Assembly (NCBI GenBank): GCA_951804985.1
Contig: OX638130.1
Location: 104,110,040 to 104,174,039 of the forward strand
Source of the DNA: Dryomyza anilis
Taxonomy: Eukaryota; Arthropoda; Insecta; Diptera; Dryomyzidae
Length of the DNA stretch: 64,000 nt
Direction: 5' to 3'
Made by a program: the position numbers and the translations under genes
The notes under the pieces: model-generated
What the model was told of the DNA's origin: nothing
What the model saw: only the letters and a program-made list of their open reading frames with translations
Database searches by the model: none
Part shown: positions 1 through 12,100 of the stretch, piece by piece
How positions within the stretch are numbered: position 1 is the first letter of the stretch
Layout: each line of letters starts with the position of its first letter

Positions 1-79
1 CCCTTAATATTAAAAACTATTAATTATTTGGTGTTTTTTATTAGTGTGCGCTACTGATCATGAAACTCGAAATAATAAA

Positions 80-385
80 CTCGATCTTAATATTATTTTC
101 TGATCAACGTAGAGACTTTATTGAGGACTTGAGATTCTAATTAATACCCTCGAGTTTTTTGATATTGCCTAAAGTTATCTTATACTTTGCACTTAGACGT
201 CTTAGAAATTTGAATTTTAAATTTGATTTTTTTTTTGTATTCCATTGGGAATACTTCAGATAATATTTTGAAATAAAACCAATAAAATTCGGGCGGATCA
301 GACCAAAGTTATGACCAGACAAACGTGAAAAATATAAATTTGAAGGTGCACCTGTATTTTTTTGCATAACATCCCAAGTAACAAT
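80..385. repeat. Dispersed repeat, copy 1 (shared with 32.5-33.3 kb)
   Basis: This stretch shares its order of phrases with 32500-32815: 'ttgcctaaagtt', 'gaaataaaaccaataaaattcg', 'ccaaagttatgacc' and 'tgcataacatcc' occur in both in the same order. An inverted version lies at 32990-33300. The long minus-strand open frame here (137-451) lies within the repeat and I do not regard it as a gene. Family unknown. Confidence 0.6.
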
Positions 386-416
386 TCCTACCAGTATCCA
401 GTCAGTTTTACTAGGC

Positions 417-595
417 AAGTAAGCGAGTAAGTCGCAAGCGCTGTCACGCACTTTCCGACAGTAAAACTCTTTGGTTTCTGGGCATTTCCCTACCAGTAAC
501 CGACTAGTTATTGACTAGATTTACTGGCAGGGATCTAATCTTCAAATCCCTACCAGTAACCGGCAATGTTTCGATTAGTTTTCACTAGCGAGTAT
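417..595 (-). repeat. CCAGTAACCGACTAGT-type repeat, left copy
   Basis: Imperfect repeats built around 'ccctaccagtaaccg' and 'tgactag'. The stretch is the reverse complement of material at 62750-63060, including the shared phrases 'gggcatttccc' and 'tcacgcactcc/ttcc'. It is a dispersed repeat with internal tandem structure; I cannot name the family. From 600 to 1575 I see only AT-rich sequence with no recognisable gene, presumably intron of the ARMC2-like gene. Confidence 0.55.
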
Positions 596-1580
596 ATACA
601 TTATATACATTTTCAAAATTCCAAATATTCATTTACAAAAACCGACATATATCTGTCAATTTTTATTAATCGATAATATCAATGAAAATCTATCAATTGA
701 TATTTCAACTTTAAAAATGCATCAATTACTTTTTATAATATTAACCAACAAACACAAAATTAAGTTTTTCGTAAAAATTTATTTGCCGACTTTTCGTACT
801 ACAACGACGATATTCTCTTCAAATTCCTACGAGAAACATAGCAGTATTTGAGTTGCTCAGTAAATTGTTGCTTGGGATCTATTGTTTTCATAATTAAATA
901 CATCAGTTAGAAAACTCAAATATGTAAACATTTAAAGTGTAAAATATGTAAAAAAAAGCACAAAAATGGCTAAATATTGGTTTTGGGAAATGACTCAATA
1001 ACATTAGACAATATCAAAAACTGAGTATCGGGGAATCTTACTAAGATCGTGATAAAATACAAGAAAATCGTACATTTGTTGTAATTTAAAGTAATGCACG
1101 AAATGAAAATTATGCAAAAATGATTAAATTTTCAATAAAATTCGCTATTTTGGTCGTTTCACATATTAAATCGATATCAGTAAAGTCTGCAGTATCGATA
1201 AACCAATTTTATTTGTTTTGAAAATATAAAATTTGGACAACAAATTTATAAAACAACAAAAATTTAATGAAATTCGTTACATAGAACTTAAACGAATTGA
1301 ATTCGATTGAAATACGTCTCTTTGCTATTGAAAAATCAAATTCGTTCGAATTATAACTTTAATACGATTTCGATTTAAAGGTAGAACATATCGAACAAAT
1401 TATTAATATTGCAATGAATTTTTAAAATTATCGTTATATGGTTTATGGATATTTTATAAAATAGTAAACGAAAAGAGATGACTAAGAGCGTTCGTATTAG
1501 ATTTATGCAGAAATTTGTAAGTACAATACGCCTCTTAAAAACTACAAAAAAATATAATTTTTATAAAAATTAAAACCTAC

Positions 1581-2038
1581 GAAAATGCGCTGGGCGGTCT
1601 GCCTGCAAGCGCCACCTTGCCATAGAGCGCGCGTCCAGTTTCACGCGGCGTAATAGGTCTTCGTGTGCTGACCAGTCGCAGGCCACCAACTATGGGGGTT
1701 TTGTAAAATAAAACACTATTTAAAAATTCAATTGAGCCACTAAATGCGTTGCACTTACCATGGCCGCCGCTAGCAATTTGACCGCTAGTTGTCATCGTTG
1801 TCGCCGTCGCAGCACCACCGCCACCGCCTATAATGGGCGATGTTGAGTGTGCCAACAAATTTTTTGCTTCACTTATGAGTTCCGCAGAGGTTTTACGACG
1901 TGCTCCTGTCGCCAGTTTCTGCGACGTCCACTCTACATTGCGACTGCCATACATATAGGCGGTTCTGTCCAAGGGTTCCAATTTTCTGCTTTCGCTGCGT
2001 GAGCGTCTTTTATGCGTATTACTGGTTCGTGTGGTCAT
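1581..2038 (-). CDS. ARMC2: ARMC2-like protein, first two coding exons (partial)
   Basis: Exon 1 runs 2038-1759 (ATG at 2036-2038; donor GTAAGT) and exon 2 runs 1689-1581 (acceptor CATAG; donor GTAGGT). The 69-base intron joins the frames in phase. The 129 or so residues carry the N-terminal signature of armadillo-repeat protein ARMC2: 'KTSAELISEAKN' in exon 1, then 'RPITPRETGRALYG' and 'RPPSAF' in exon 2, in the order known from vertebrate ARMC2. A Gly/Ala/Thr-rich linker separates the two blocks. ARMC2 is a ciliary/flagellar protein linked to radial-spoke transport and sperm motility. The armadillo repeats must lie in later exons to the left of the window; none is visible in 1-1575. Without the exon 2 donor the frame would stop at once. 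The gene is head to head with Dlic. Assignment rests on remembered family motifs. Confidence 0.72.
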
Positions 2039-2338
2039 TTTGATGTTATTTTAATTTTTAACTTTTATTTTAGTTTATTTAAATTTGCATTTTTTATGAA
2101 AAAAAAAAACACTCTGTAGCAGTGAAAGTGAATTTTTTTATGTTAGTTCCTGTTGTCGTCCTTTCGTTGCTGCAGCCCAACAAACAATAATTCAAATGTG
2201 AATGAACAGGAAAAATTCTTTCGTTTGGCTTTTTCGTGCACCATGCCAACGTTGCATGCATTAAAAGCCTGGTGCGTTGGTGGCAGCACAATTCACAAGA
2301 ATGCTCAAGGAACTAGAACAGTGGCGTTTTTAATATAG

Positions 2339-3180
2339 CTGAAATATTATTTTCAGCTTGACAATTTTATAACTTCCATCTGCTGGCAGAAGAATAAATA
2401 ATCATATTTTCTATAATTCAATTATCGAATTAGATTTTTTTTTAATTTAGATTAAAATTTTTACTTGAAACTATAATTTTTAATTGAGATTTAATGTTTT
2501 TATTAAAAATTCGTTGTTTACTTTTTTCGAATTTTTATATTTTTGGGACATGATCCAAATATAATTTGTAAATAAACGTTTATAATTTATTATTCAAATG
2601 ACTCTTTTTGCTTTGATTTGTACTATTTGAATTCATTTGGAATTTTTCGTATTGTGACATTGAATTCAAAAGCGTTAGTTTACAAATATGCCTTTTAAGG
2701 TCCTTTATTTGAAATTAAAATTTTTACTTAAATTCGAATTTTTACATAAAATTAAAATTTTTACTTGAAACCTGAATTTTGACCTTCAATTCGATTCTTT
2801 ACTTGAAACTCGAATTTTTATTAAAATTCAAATTTTTACTTAAATTTATTTTTTTTCTAGAAATTCAAAATTTCATTTTCATTAAAAAAAATGGTATTTT
2901 TAAGACTTTCTGAAAGATCTTATAAAATACTACTATTGTTTAGTATTTATCCTCGTTCTTACATCAGCAGGCTGATCTTGTTCTTGCAGGGTCAGTCTTG
3001 TCCTTGTTCCAAGGGTTCTTGCAAATTTTAGAAACTTTGTTATAAGAGACGAATTTAGATACAATGAATTAGAGGAAAAATGAAAGCCTTACAAATTGTA
3101 CAAATTCCCCTACGGAGAAACGAACTGGTACTAGACTAGGCACCTCTGGTTCCTCGGAGATAGTTAACAGGCCCTAGTTT
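2339..3180. other. AT-rich intergenic stretch with short imperfect repeats
   Basis: No gene is visible. Between about 2690 and 2870 the phrase 'aaattcgaatttttact' recurs in imperfect form several times, a simple degenerate repeat. The stretch lies between the divergent starts of the ARMC2-like gene and Dlic, so the ARMC2 promoter should be just to the right of 2038. Confidence 0.45.
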
Positions 3181-3181
3181 T

Positions 3182-3470
3182 GTTTAGTACTGTTTTATTC
3201 TCTTAAATCCATAAGTAAACTAAATCAACATATTTTTAAGAAAAGGTTTAAGAAAATACCACGAAATTTTTATTTTCGTAAGCTGGAAGTAAGGGTTTTT
3301 TAAAATTGGGGTAGACATTATGAAAATCGTTAATGGGCGCGTGTCTGATTTTAGAGTCACAGACACGCACTATCACTGCACGACAGCAACTAGCACGCAC
3401 GGAGATTTGCACGGACGAACTCAGATTTTCGGGCGTAACACGAAAAAAGCACGGCACGCGCCCATCTTTA
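3182..3470. mobile_element. hAT-type MITE, left-truncated copy
   Basis: Matches the right half of the complete element at 31762-32291: both share 'tactgttttattct', 'tttttaagaaaaggtt', 'agatttgca' and the end 'gcacggcacg(c/t)gcccatct'. The right terminus CCCATCTTTA is present, and the left terminus is missing. The open frames here are by-products of the repeat. Confidence 0.65.
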
Positions 3471-4154
3471 GTAAGTACCAATGATATCAGTCACAAAACA
3501 TGTATAATGACTACAAATTTTCTCCTTCCTTCATATCTTTGAACTAGAACAGTGACAAGTCCTCTTTTTACTAGTCATGTGACAGGTAATTTTAGAGTAA
3601 TTGACGCCTTTTCCTGCAGAGTTAAGTTAAGCCATGCTAATTATAAAAAAAAAAAAACAAATACACTACTCATGTTCGTGCGCGTTTCTTGCAAGATTAG
3701 TTTTTTCTCTGCGTTTCTTGTTCTGGCATCGGATGGTCTATACTCCGTGAGTCAAAATATTAAAAAATACTTGGGACATGGCCTTGCCTTCAAACGTCGT
3801 ACCAGACATTTGTTCACTGCAGATTGGAAAAAAACAGGGTAGAAAAATCGAAAGGTCCTTTCTGTGAGAGTATCAGCGAAAGGTCACGGATGTAAAAAAT
3901 TTTTCCTTGCAGGAAAAATTTAAGGAATCATATGAACTGATCCCACGAGTCGAAAAGGGTCATTACCCAACTTAAGTCATGATTTGGTGGGATGTCTCTT
4001 ACGATGGGGTCACTGACTTGCAGCTATGCGAAAAAGGGGTCAAAACATCGGCCAATGTTTACCAAGAAACCGTTTTGCCCAGGTAGGAATTTCCAGACTG
4101 CAACAAAAGTGCCAGGCTTGTTACAAGATTAACTACCAAGACTTGGAATATCGG

Positions 4155-4515
4155 GCCAGACACCAAGCTAGCACAATCTTTAGTCACATACTCTAGACAG
4201 GCCTTGATACATCAAGCTAGACACAAGCCTGGCACATTTGTCATTCCCAGATTTAAAACAAGCCTCGTTAGTTTAGATTAGACACAAGCCTGTGACAAGC
4301 GTCTCTCCCCGACTTTACACATGCCTTGTTACTTTTGGTTAGACACAAGCCTGGCACAATCGTCACTCACAGACTCCACACAGTCCTTGATATACCAAGC
4401 TAGGCACAGGACTGGCACATTTGTCATTCCCAGATTTCAAACACGTTTGTTAGTTTATGTTGGACACAAGCCTGGCACAATTTTTATTCTCGGACTCCAC
4501 ACATACCTCGGTAGT
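4155..4515. repeat. 61-bp tandem repeat, six units, with 183-bp higher order
   Basis: Six units of about 61 bases begin with variants of TAGACACAAGCCTGGCACA. Unit 1 resembles unit 4 (both end 'ccttgata..ccaagc' or similar), unit 2 resembles unit 5, and unit 3 resembles unit 6. The array is therefore a three-unit (183-base) block present twice. It lies inside the mariner relic. Confidence 0.75.
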
Positions 4516-4743
4516 GGTTTCACATCTTCTACCATGGTAGCAGATGTAAAGCCACTTAACCATTCCTTAATTCAAAACCAGCCGTGAGCTTTCAAGCAAG
4601 ATTCTGTTCCGGCCCATACGGATAAAACAACTCAGACCTGACTTTTCAATATTCCAGTATTAATTTGCTCTGAAGAATAGCTCACGGGCAGCCCTGATCT
4701 GAACCCACTCGATTACAAATTGTGGACAGTTTTACGGTACATG

Positions 4744-4964
4744 CACCCAGAAAAAAATTCCCTCAAATACCATTAAAATTGGTCAATGCGACAATTATTG
4801 ATTTAATAGTATACAAAACGTAAATCTTTTCATATAAACTCAATGGCAATGTCATGGTATTTTCATGTATTTAATGGTATTTTCCGATTAAAATAATAAT
4901 TTATCCTATTGACAATTTTTAATAGTAAAAAAGCTATTATTTATATAGTATTTTTTTCTGGGTG
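4744..4964. mobile_element. MITE with perfect 15-bp TIRs, in mariner relic
   Basis: Begins CACCCAGAAAAAAAT and ends with its exact reverse complement, ATTTTTTTCTGGGTG. The interior is AT-rich and non-coding. The host transposase sequence ('acatg' / 'gtttgccac') resumes after it with only an extra TG, consistent with a 2-bp duplication. The superfamily is not clear. Confidence 0.75.
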
Positions 4965-5306
4965 TGGTTTGCCACAAAAGATACCTTAACATTCATGCCC
5001 TGAAGACAACTTTGATGCGAGGTAGGGCCCCTTTTACAACGCACGAGGTGCGTGAGGCTACTGATGATTGGCCAGTGCGACTTATAGAGTGCGTGATCAG
5101 GTGGCCTTTGATAGGGATGTCGTATTATGATCAAGGTCGAATGTGAAATAAGACTAACGTTAACCAATTTCCAATCGGGTTGCCAAAAATGCAATTCAAA
5201 TCACAAATTATAATGATTAAAAGACCTTAATATTTCGTACTGAATTAAACCGCGAATTTTAAGATGAATACTAAAAACTTAAAATTTTTCTCAGTTTATA
5301 TATATA

Positions 5307-5648
5307 GGGTTTTTTAACAGGGACGCTACAAAAGTAGAGCGACAGGGACAGCAAACGACGCCATATTTCTTGCCGCTCTTTTGACATTTCTCTTCAGTAA
5401 GGTTTGCCATTTCATGATGGAAAGATATACGAACTCGAATTTCGGTAGTAAATTTTAATAATTTCGACTCGTTGTTGGTTCGTATATCTTTCCATAATGA
5501 AATGGCAAACCTTACTGAAGAGAAATGTCAAAAGAGCGGCAAGAAATATGGCGTCGTTTGCTGTCCCTGTCGCTCTACTTTTGTAGCGTCCCTGTTGAAA
5601 AACCCTTGAAAAAAAAAACTTTTGTAGCGCTCTTATTGAAAAACCTTT
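5307..5648. mobile_element. Rosa-like fold-back MITE, copy 1
   Basis: Flanked by TA on both sides. The left arm starts GGGTTTTTTAACAGGGACGC and is followed by its near-perfect inverse (about 5480-5607), with a short centre around 5435-5480. A separate 3' terminus (ACTTTTGTAGCGCTCTTATTG) follows at about 5617-5648. The arms contain the start codon region of the parent transposase (ATGGAAAGATATACGA). It lies upstream of the first coding exon of Dlic. Confidence 0.85.
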
Positions 5649-6185
5649 TATAACACGCCACTGTCAGCAGCTAACCTAGCATTTATTCCGTGTTACCACT
5701 TTTCATGCAAACACCTTAAAAAAATCAATACAATCAGACGACACTCCATTACTATAAAAACAACCACTTGCCGTCGCCGCGTGCCTGCCATTTGAATATC
5801 CTTATTGTGTTTTGAGAGGAATTTTAGCCCTTAAGCATTTGAGCCAAGTTAGTGAGTGATAGTATAAAAGTAGTAGTAGTTCTTTGTATTACTCTTGGTT
5901 GCATGTTCAACTATATTATTCATCGTCGGTTTTTCTTTTGAATTGGTTGATTGTTACCTTACTCAATTCGATGTTGAGCTTTTTCTTCTTCTTCTTTTAT
6001 ATTCCTTATTCGCAAATTGAAAAAAGACAATTGGACTTAAATTGAAAATTTATTAACTATTCACGGATTAATTTACTTAATTGTTGTTTTGAAACTTGCA
6101 GTCATTCAATACAGTCGTTTGATATTTTTTACGTCGCGCATAATTGAAAAGTGTTTTGTGGTTGATTTATATTGTTTCGCTAGCC

Positions 6186-9100
6186 ATGCGACTGATAACA
6201 TCATCTGTTTTATTATCGTCATCATCATCATTGGCAACAACAACGTCGTCTGTCATGCACAGCGATATTTTTCGTTTAATGCAGGAGGAAAACAAGTGAG
6301 CGACAGACTACTATAAAAAAAATTACATTCAAATTTATAACATTAAAATTTTGCATTTATTTTGTGTACTCCCTAATGGTTCAGGGTGTGGGTGGGTGGT
6401 TGGTTGGTTTAATGCCTTTTAATAGGCAACCGTATATAGGCTATGTCGTTTTTTTAATCAGCTGTTATTTTCATCTATATTTAATTTTTTAATTCTTTAT
6501 AATTCTAGAAACCATTTGCTACCTTGTTTTCTAAATAACACTGTACCACTCTTAAAAATTTATAGTTTATAGTTGGAAAAGAGTCTAAAATTTTAATTAT
6601 GAATTCAAAGTGATTTTTGCTGTATAATAAATCAGGGATCTTATTCAATACTATTCGATTGTAAGCAAGTATTGAAATTCAAATAAATAATGTTTTCGAT
6701 TTCAGTTTTTTTCCTTTGTCTCAATATTAAGTGTTATACGTTACTTGGTTCCAAGTTTGAAAAAATCGAATTACTTTATTCAAACACGGAACTTAAAATC
6801 AAATACATAAAAGTTTTCCTATACACATTTTGTGACAGACTCAAGACAATTTAAAATTATACAAGGTGGACCGAAAGAACTGCAATTTTTCAAAACGCTG
6901 TTTTTGTTTTATTTAAATTTTATTGAATCTTAGGTAAAATATGTTTGTAAACAATTCAATTTTTCAAATTTATTTTTATATTTCGATATGGCCGTCTTTA
7001 TCATTTACTATAGCTCGTGAGTTCGTCAATAATCGAGTTACACGCTGCTTGAATGTGATTCAGCGGAATATACATCCATTCCCGAAGAAAAGCTTTCTTG
7101 AAATCATCAACACTTTGGTATTTTTAGTGCTAACTTTGGAGATCAAAATGCGCAATACCGAGAAATCTAGCGAATTTGCATCCGGGGACAGTGTTGGTGT
7201 AAACGAAATGAAATGTCGAACGTTTTATTACATCAGCTGTTACTGTCGCCCAAACCATCACTAACTGTAGTGATTGGCTTCTTTCTGGTGAAGAAACGAA
7301 TATCAAAATTTTTCATATCGTCACTATCATGCCAAAGAGGCGAATGTGCAATTTTTGCGTTTTCTTACATTTTCGAATGTAGTTTTTCCTTAAGTATACT
7401 GTGCCAAAATCGCGTGTCGTTTTGTTCGTTATTTCTAGCTACAAGAGACAAAACCAGAAGTGCGAATTTGAAAAATTGAAAATCTTCTCATGCCAAATGG
7501 GCGAATCTTTTCATTTTTTCGCTATAACTTTTTATTGCTACCAGATAAAATAGCGATGTAAAGGCATTTATTGTTTTTTTTTTATAAAGCACCTATCGAA
7601 CTGCATCATTAATTATTTTTTTTTTTAATTTTCATAACATTTTTTCCTGCAAATAACAAATGGCAAAATATTTTTAACTAATGATGCATCTTGATAGGTG
7701 CTTTGAAATCAAAAAAAGTTATGGCGAAAAAACGAAAAGATTCGCCCTTTTAACATGACAAGATTTTCAATTTTTCCAATTTCTTCGTTTTTTTTGCTAT
7801 AACTTTTTATTGGCGCAAGATTAAATAGTGGTGTTAATGTATTAATGGTTTCTTTTTAAAGCACCTATCAAATGGCATCATTATTTAAAAATATTTTGCC
7901 AAACATTTTTTTCCTGCAAATAACAAATGACAATTAATGTTTGGCAAAATATTTTTAAATAATGATGCCAATATATAGGTGTCTTAAAAACAAGCAATTA
8001 ATGCCTTTACATTACTATTTTATCTTGCGCTAATAAAAAGTTATAGACTAATAACAAAAACATTTGCGTTTAGGGCAGGATATAGCCTCAAAAAATCCGT
8101 ATTTATAATTCAGTAAGTTGTCCAAATCCAAAGATATTTTATATACGTTATAATAATTGATACAAAAACCACAATAACAGACAAAATTGAAAAAAATCTA
8201 AATTTTACTAATTTTTCAAGCACTTCAAACTTAAAAATTTGATTTCTCAAAATTTTTAAAAAATGCACATTCGCCCCTTTGGCATGACTGTGACGATATG
8301 ACCTCTGTGTTAGGTATCATTTAGTTTCTTTCTTTAATGGGAAAATATATACCATCAGAGAAAATGGTTTTCGGTAATGGATCTCTTTCGTACAAGCGTA
8401 ACAGCTCCTTCGTTCTATCGAGCCTAACTTTTTTTTGGCATCTTTTAGATTCTGTCCTTTTTAAGTTCGTTTTCAATATTCATTGCATGGTTGTTTTCGA
8501 TATGTGCATTTCGTTCAATTCAACTAGAATTTTTCAGAACTGCCCGTTATAACATGCTATATTTTGAAACACGAAAGATAAATTCACATTGAGGGTGTAC
8601 GAGGGTTAAAAACAGTCACTTGTGATTGCGCTATCACACTAAACGTTTTAATTCCATCACGAATAAAAAAATCATAGAACTGAGAAAGAAACACGCTTAT
8701 AACAATAAAATCAGCTGTCATTAGGCTAAATATGGACGCTGTATAACTAGTTTCTTCGAAAGATATTAAGCAGTCAAATGCGAAGTTTGTATTTAAAGCT
8801 GTCTATTTTCTGTTAGTTTCCAAAATCATTGGTTGATGTACATTTTTCCGAAAGCCAATTACTCGAAAGCCATATGCCCGAATAAACGTTTGCCCGAATA
8901 GACTTTTGCCCGAATAGACGTTTGCACGAATGGATGTTTGCCAGAATAGGCGTTTGCCCGAAGGGACATTTTTCCGAATGATAATACCCCGAAAGGACAC
9001 TGCTCGAAACGCATTTGCCTGAATAGACGTTTGCCCGAAAGTCATTTGCTCGAATGGACGATAGCCCGAATAGATGTTTGCCCGAATAGTGGGCAGAATG

Positions 9101-12100
9101 TGAGAAATACCGAAATAATACTGGGCTTCTTTAGAATGGTAATGGTATCATTTGCAGTAGTTCATGACCCCCAAAAGAGATACAATAACCGATTTTTGAC
9201 TAAACATTTTTTTTATTGCGGATATCGATAGCTGGCTTTTGTGGAAGTTTAATGGCACTCCCTTTTGGTGGTCATGGATCACTATCGTACCATAAACTTC
9301 TAAAGAAGCACGGTATTTTTTTTACTATCTGCCCACTATTGATCAACTTTCGGCCAAACATACATTCGGCTAATCTATCATTCCGGCAAACGTCCATTCG
9401 GGCAAATGGGTTTCAGACAAACGTCCATTCACCCGAACATCCATTCGGGGAAATGGTTTTTGGGTAAAAGTCGATTCTGCCAAATGGCTTTCGGTCAAAC
9501 GTATAAACGGCTTCGAGCAAATGGCTTTCAATGAACCGTCTAGGTTTAAGTAAACGGTATTTCACGGATGTATTTTACTTAAAAGTAAAATACATCCGTT
9601 TATGTATGTTAGTTTTATGAGAGGTATTTGAAAATAAGTATTCGGGTCACAATCTACCGATCATGCTCATTTTCAATACCAGACAGCGCAGGTATATAAG
9701 TAATGTAACACCGGAGTTTCATTGTTCTAGCTCTTCCCGTTGTGCTATAATAGTGATTTCAACATAAAGACAGACAAACAGAAAAGCAGATCGTTTCAAG
9801 ATAACAAATTGATTTTTTTTTTCGTGAAATGAAAACCTTGGTTACCTCGAGATTAGTTTATAATTATTACTAATAAAATGTCCCATGTGACTTAACATTT
9901 CGAAATGTTTAATTTATAACTAAAATAAGACTTGTATAGATAAATTGGGAATTTGATAATTTGGATAAAACATAAAAAAAACATAATAAAACATAACAAA
10001 ATTTGAATTTTATTGTACAGTGTAATTGTCACATTGCAAACGCTATAACACGAAATGGGGCGGTTGCTGTGGGCAGATAATCATTGACCGAATGTAGGCT
10101 TCAATATGCATGCACGGAAAATAGAATGCAAATTAAGTTAGCTACGACAATTATGTATGCTTTATATGGATTGTTTATTTATGGACAAACAAGCAATTTC
10201 ATGATTTTGCCGAACAATTATAGTACGGCAAACATATCAATCATTAATAAGCATATGTATTATTATCTCTTGTAGGTCGGCGATTTTAAGCGAGGTGCAG
10301 AAACAGGGCAGCACAAAGTTACCATCAAATAAATCTGTTTTAGTATTAGGCGATAATGCCACCGGCAAGACGACGCTCATTGCCAAACTGCAGGGTGTCG
10401 AGGATCCAAAGAAGGGTTCTGGCCTCGAGTACGCATACATCGATGTCAAGGATGAGTACAGAGATGGTATGTGTTGCAAAACAATGAATGTGCTTCAAAA
10501 ATAAACCAATTTTCTTTTGTAGATATGACACGCCTGGGTGTTTGGGTTTTAGACGGCGATCCAGGTCACACAAATCTGTTGCGCTATGCGCTCAACGAGC
10601 ACAACTATGCACACACGCTTATAATACTCACAGTATCGATGACCACGCCCTGGGGTTGGCTCGAACAGCTTAATCACTGGATTAAAGTGCTGTCCAATCA
10701 TATCGAAACTTTGAAATTGGAACCGGCCGAGAAGCAGGAGGCACGTCAACATTTGATTACAACGTGGCAAAGCTATTGCGAGGTTGGCGATGATTTGGAT
10801 CCAGGTTCGCCAGTTAAACGCACGATGCGAAATAACTCGATCGACGATGATGATTTGTTGCCGCTCACAGAGGGCGCGTTAACCACAAATTTGGGTTTAG
10901 ATATTGTCGTTGTGGTCACAAAGGTATTGAAATACATTTCAGTTTTAAATAGAAATTATTTTATATTAATTTACATCGCTTTAGACGGACTACATGACGA
11001 CACTGGAGAAAGAGTACGATTATAGAGATGAACATTTCGATTTTATTCAGCAGTGGATACGTCGATTTTGTCTGCAGCATGGCACATCACTTTTTTACAC
11101 AAGCGTTAAAGAAGACAAGAACTGTGATCTCCTCTATAAATATCTGACACATCGAATTTATGGTCTACCATTCCGAACGCCTGCGCTAGTGGTCGAGAAG
11201 GATGCTGTGTTGATGTAAGTGATTCATTTTTTATTAATTTTATTTCTTTTTATTGTTCATATTTTCGTTGATATGATAAAATTAAATATATTTTCAAAAA
11301 CACTATTAATCCGGAGCGTAACATAGGTTATATATGGGCTGAATTGAACAACGAGGCGTTTTACTTTATGTAAAATCTGAGCTTTTAAACCATATAATTC
11401 GCCATTTGAAACAGATACAAATATCATACAAAAAAAAAAATGAAAAAATAAAAATAAAAACAAAAACAAAATATAAAATAAGAATAAAAATAAAAACAAC
11501 TTATAAAAGCAAAAACACAAAATCATAAGAAAAATACTGTAAAAAAAACAAAATCATAAACAAAAGTTAAAGTAAAAACACACAAAAAGCAAAAAAAATA
11601 AAAAAAAGTAAAATAAAGTTAAAAGCAAAACAAAGTCAAACGTAAACGTAAAAACAAAAGCAAAAATACAAATGAAAGTAAAATCTTAATAAAAAAAAAC
11701 ACAAAATCAAAAGAAAAATTAAAAAAACAAAACTCAAAAGATAATCTAAAATCTCAAAAACACCAAAAAAAAAAACAAACGCAAGAAAATTAAAAGCAAA
11801 AACAAAAAATCAAATCATAATAGCAAACATAAAATTAAAAAAAAAGGAAAAATAAACAAATATAAAAATCCAAAAAAAAAAAAAAATTCACAAAGAATTC
11901 CAAAAATTAAAAATAACACAATAGCAAAACACATAACATTAAAAGCAAATGTAAAACATAATAGAAAAAATAAAACCAAAAACACAAAAAATAAGCAAAT
12001 TTATAAAATCCAAAAACCAAAAAAATAACAAATAATTTTAAAAATAACTAAATACAAAAAATAAAAGCAAAACTACTAAAATTATAAACAAATGAAAACA

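Larger units (their letters stand above)
3840..5195 (+). pseudogene. Degenerate Tc1/mariner transposase relic, interrupted twice
   Basis: Three collinear pieces of one transposase are readable on the plus strand with stops and frame changes. At about 3940-4085: 'VMIWWDVSYDGVTDLQLCEK'. At about 4530-4735: 'VADVKPLNHSLIQNQP', then 'SPDLNPLDYKLW', the block holding the third catalytic acid. At about 4965-5100: 'CHKRYLNIHALK' and 'EVREATDDWPVRLIE', the usual C-terminal end. Between piece 1 and piece 2 sits a tandem-repeat array (about 4155-4515), and between piece 2 and piece 3 a MITE (4744-4964). The element cannot encode a working enzyme. Family recognition is from motif memory. Confidence 0.75.

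Noticed and set aside
137..451. 104-codon minus-strand open frame
   Set aside because: It runs across two dispersed repeats that recur at 32.5 kb and 62.8 kb, and shows no domain.
8803..9045. Open frames reading 'FGQTSIRAN'-type repeats
   Set aside because: They are translations of the Foldback-like tandem repeat arms.
8832..9533. CRISPR-like regular repeats
   Set aside because: Units are degenerate and contiguous with no unique spacers, both orientations form a fold-back, and the genome is eukaryotic.
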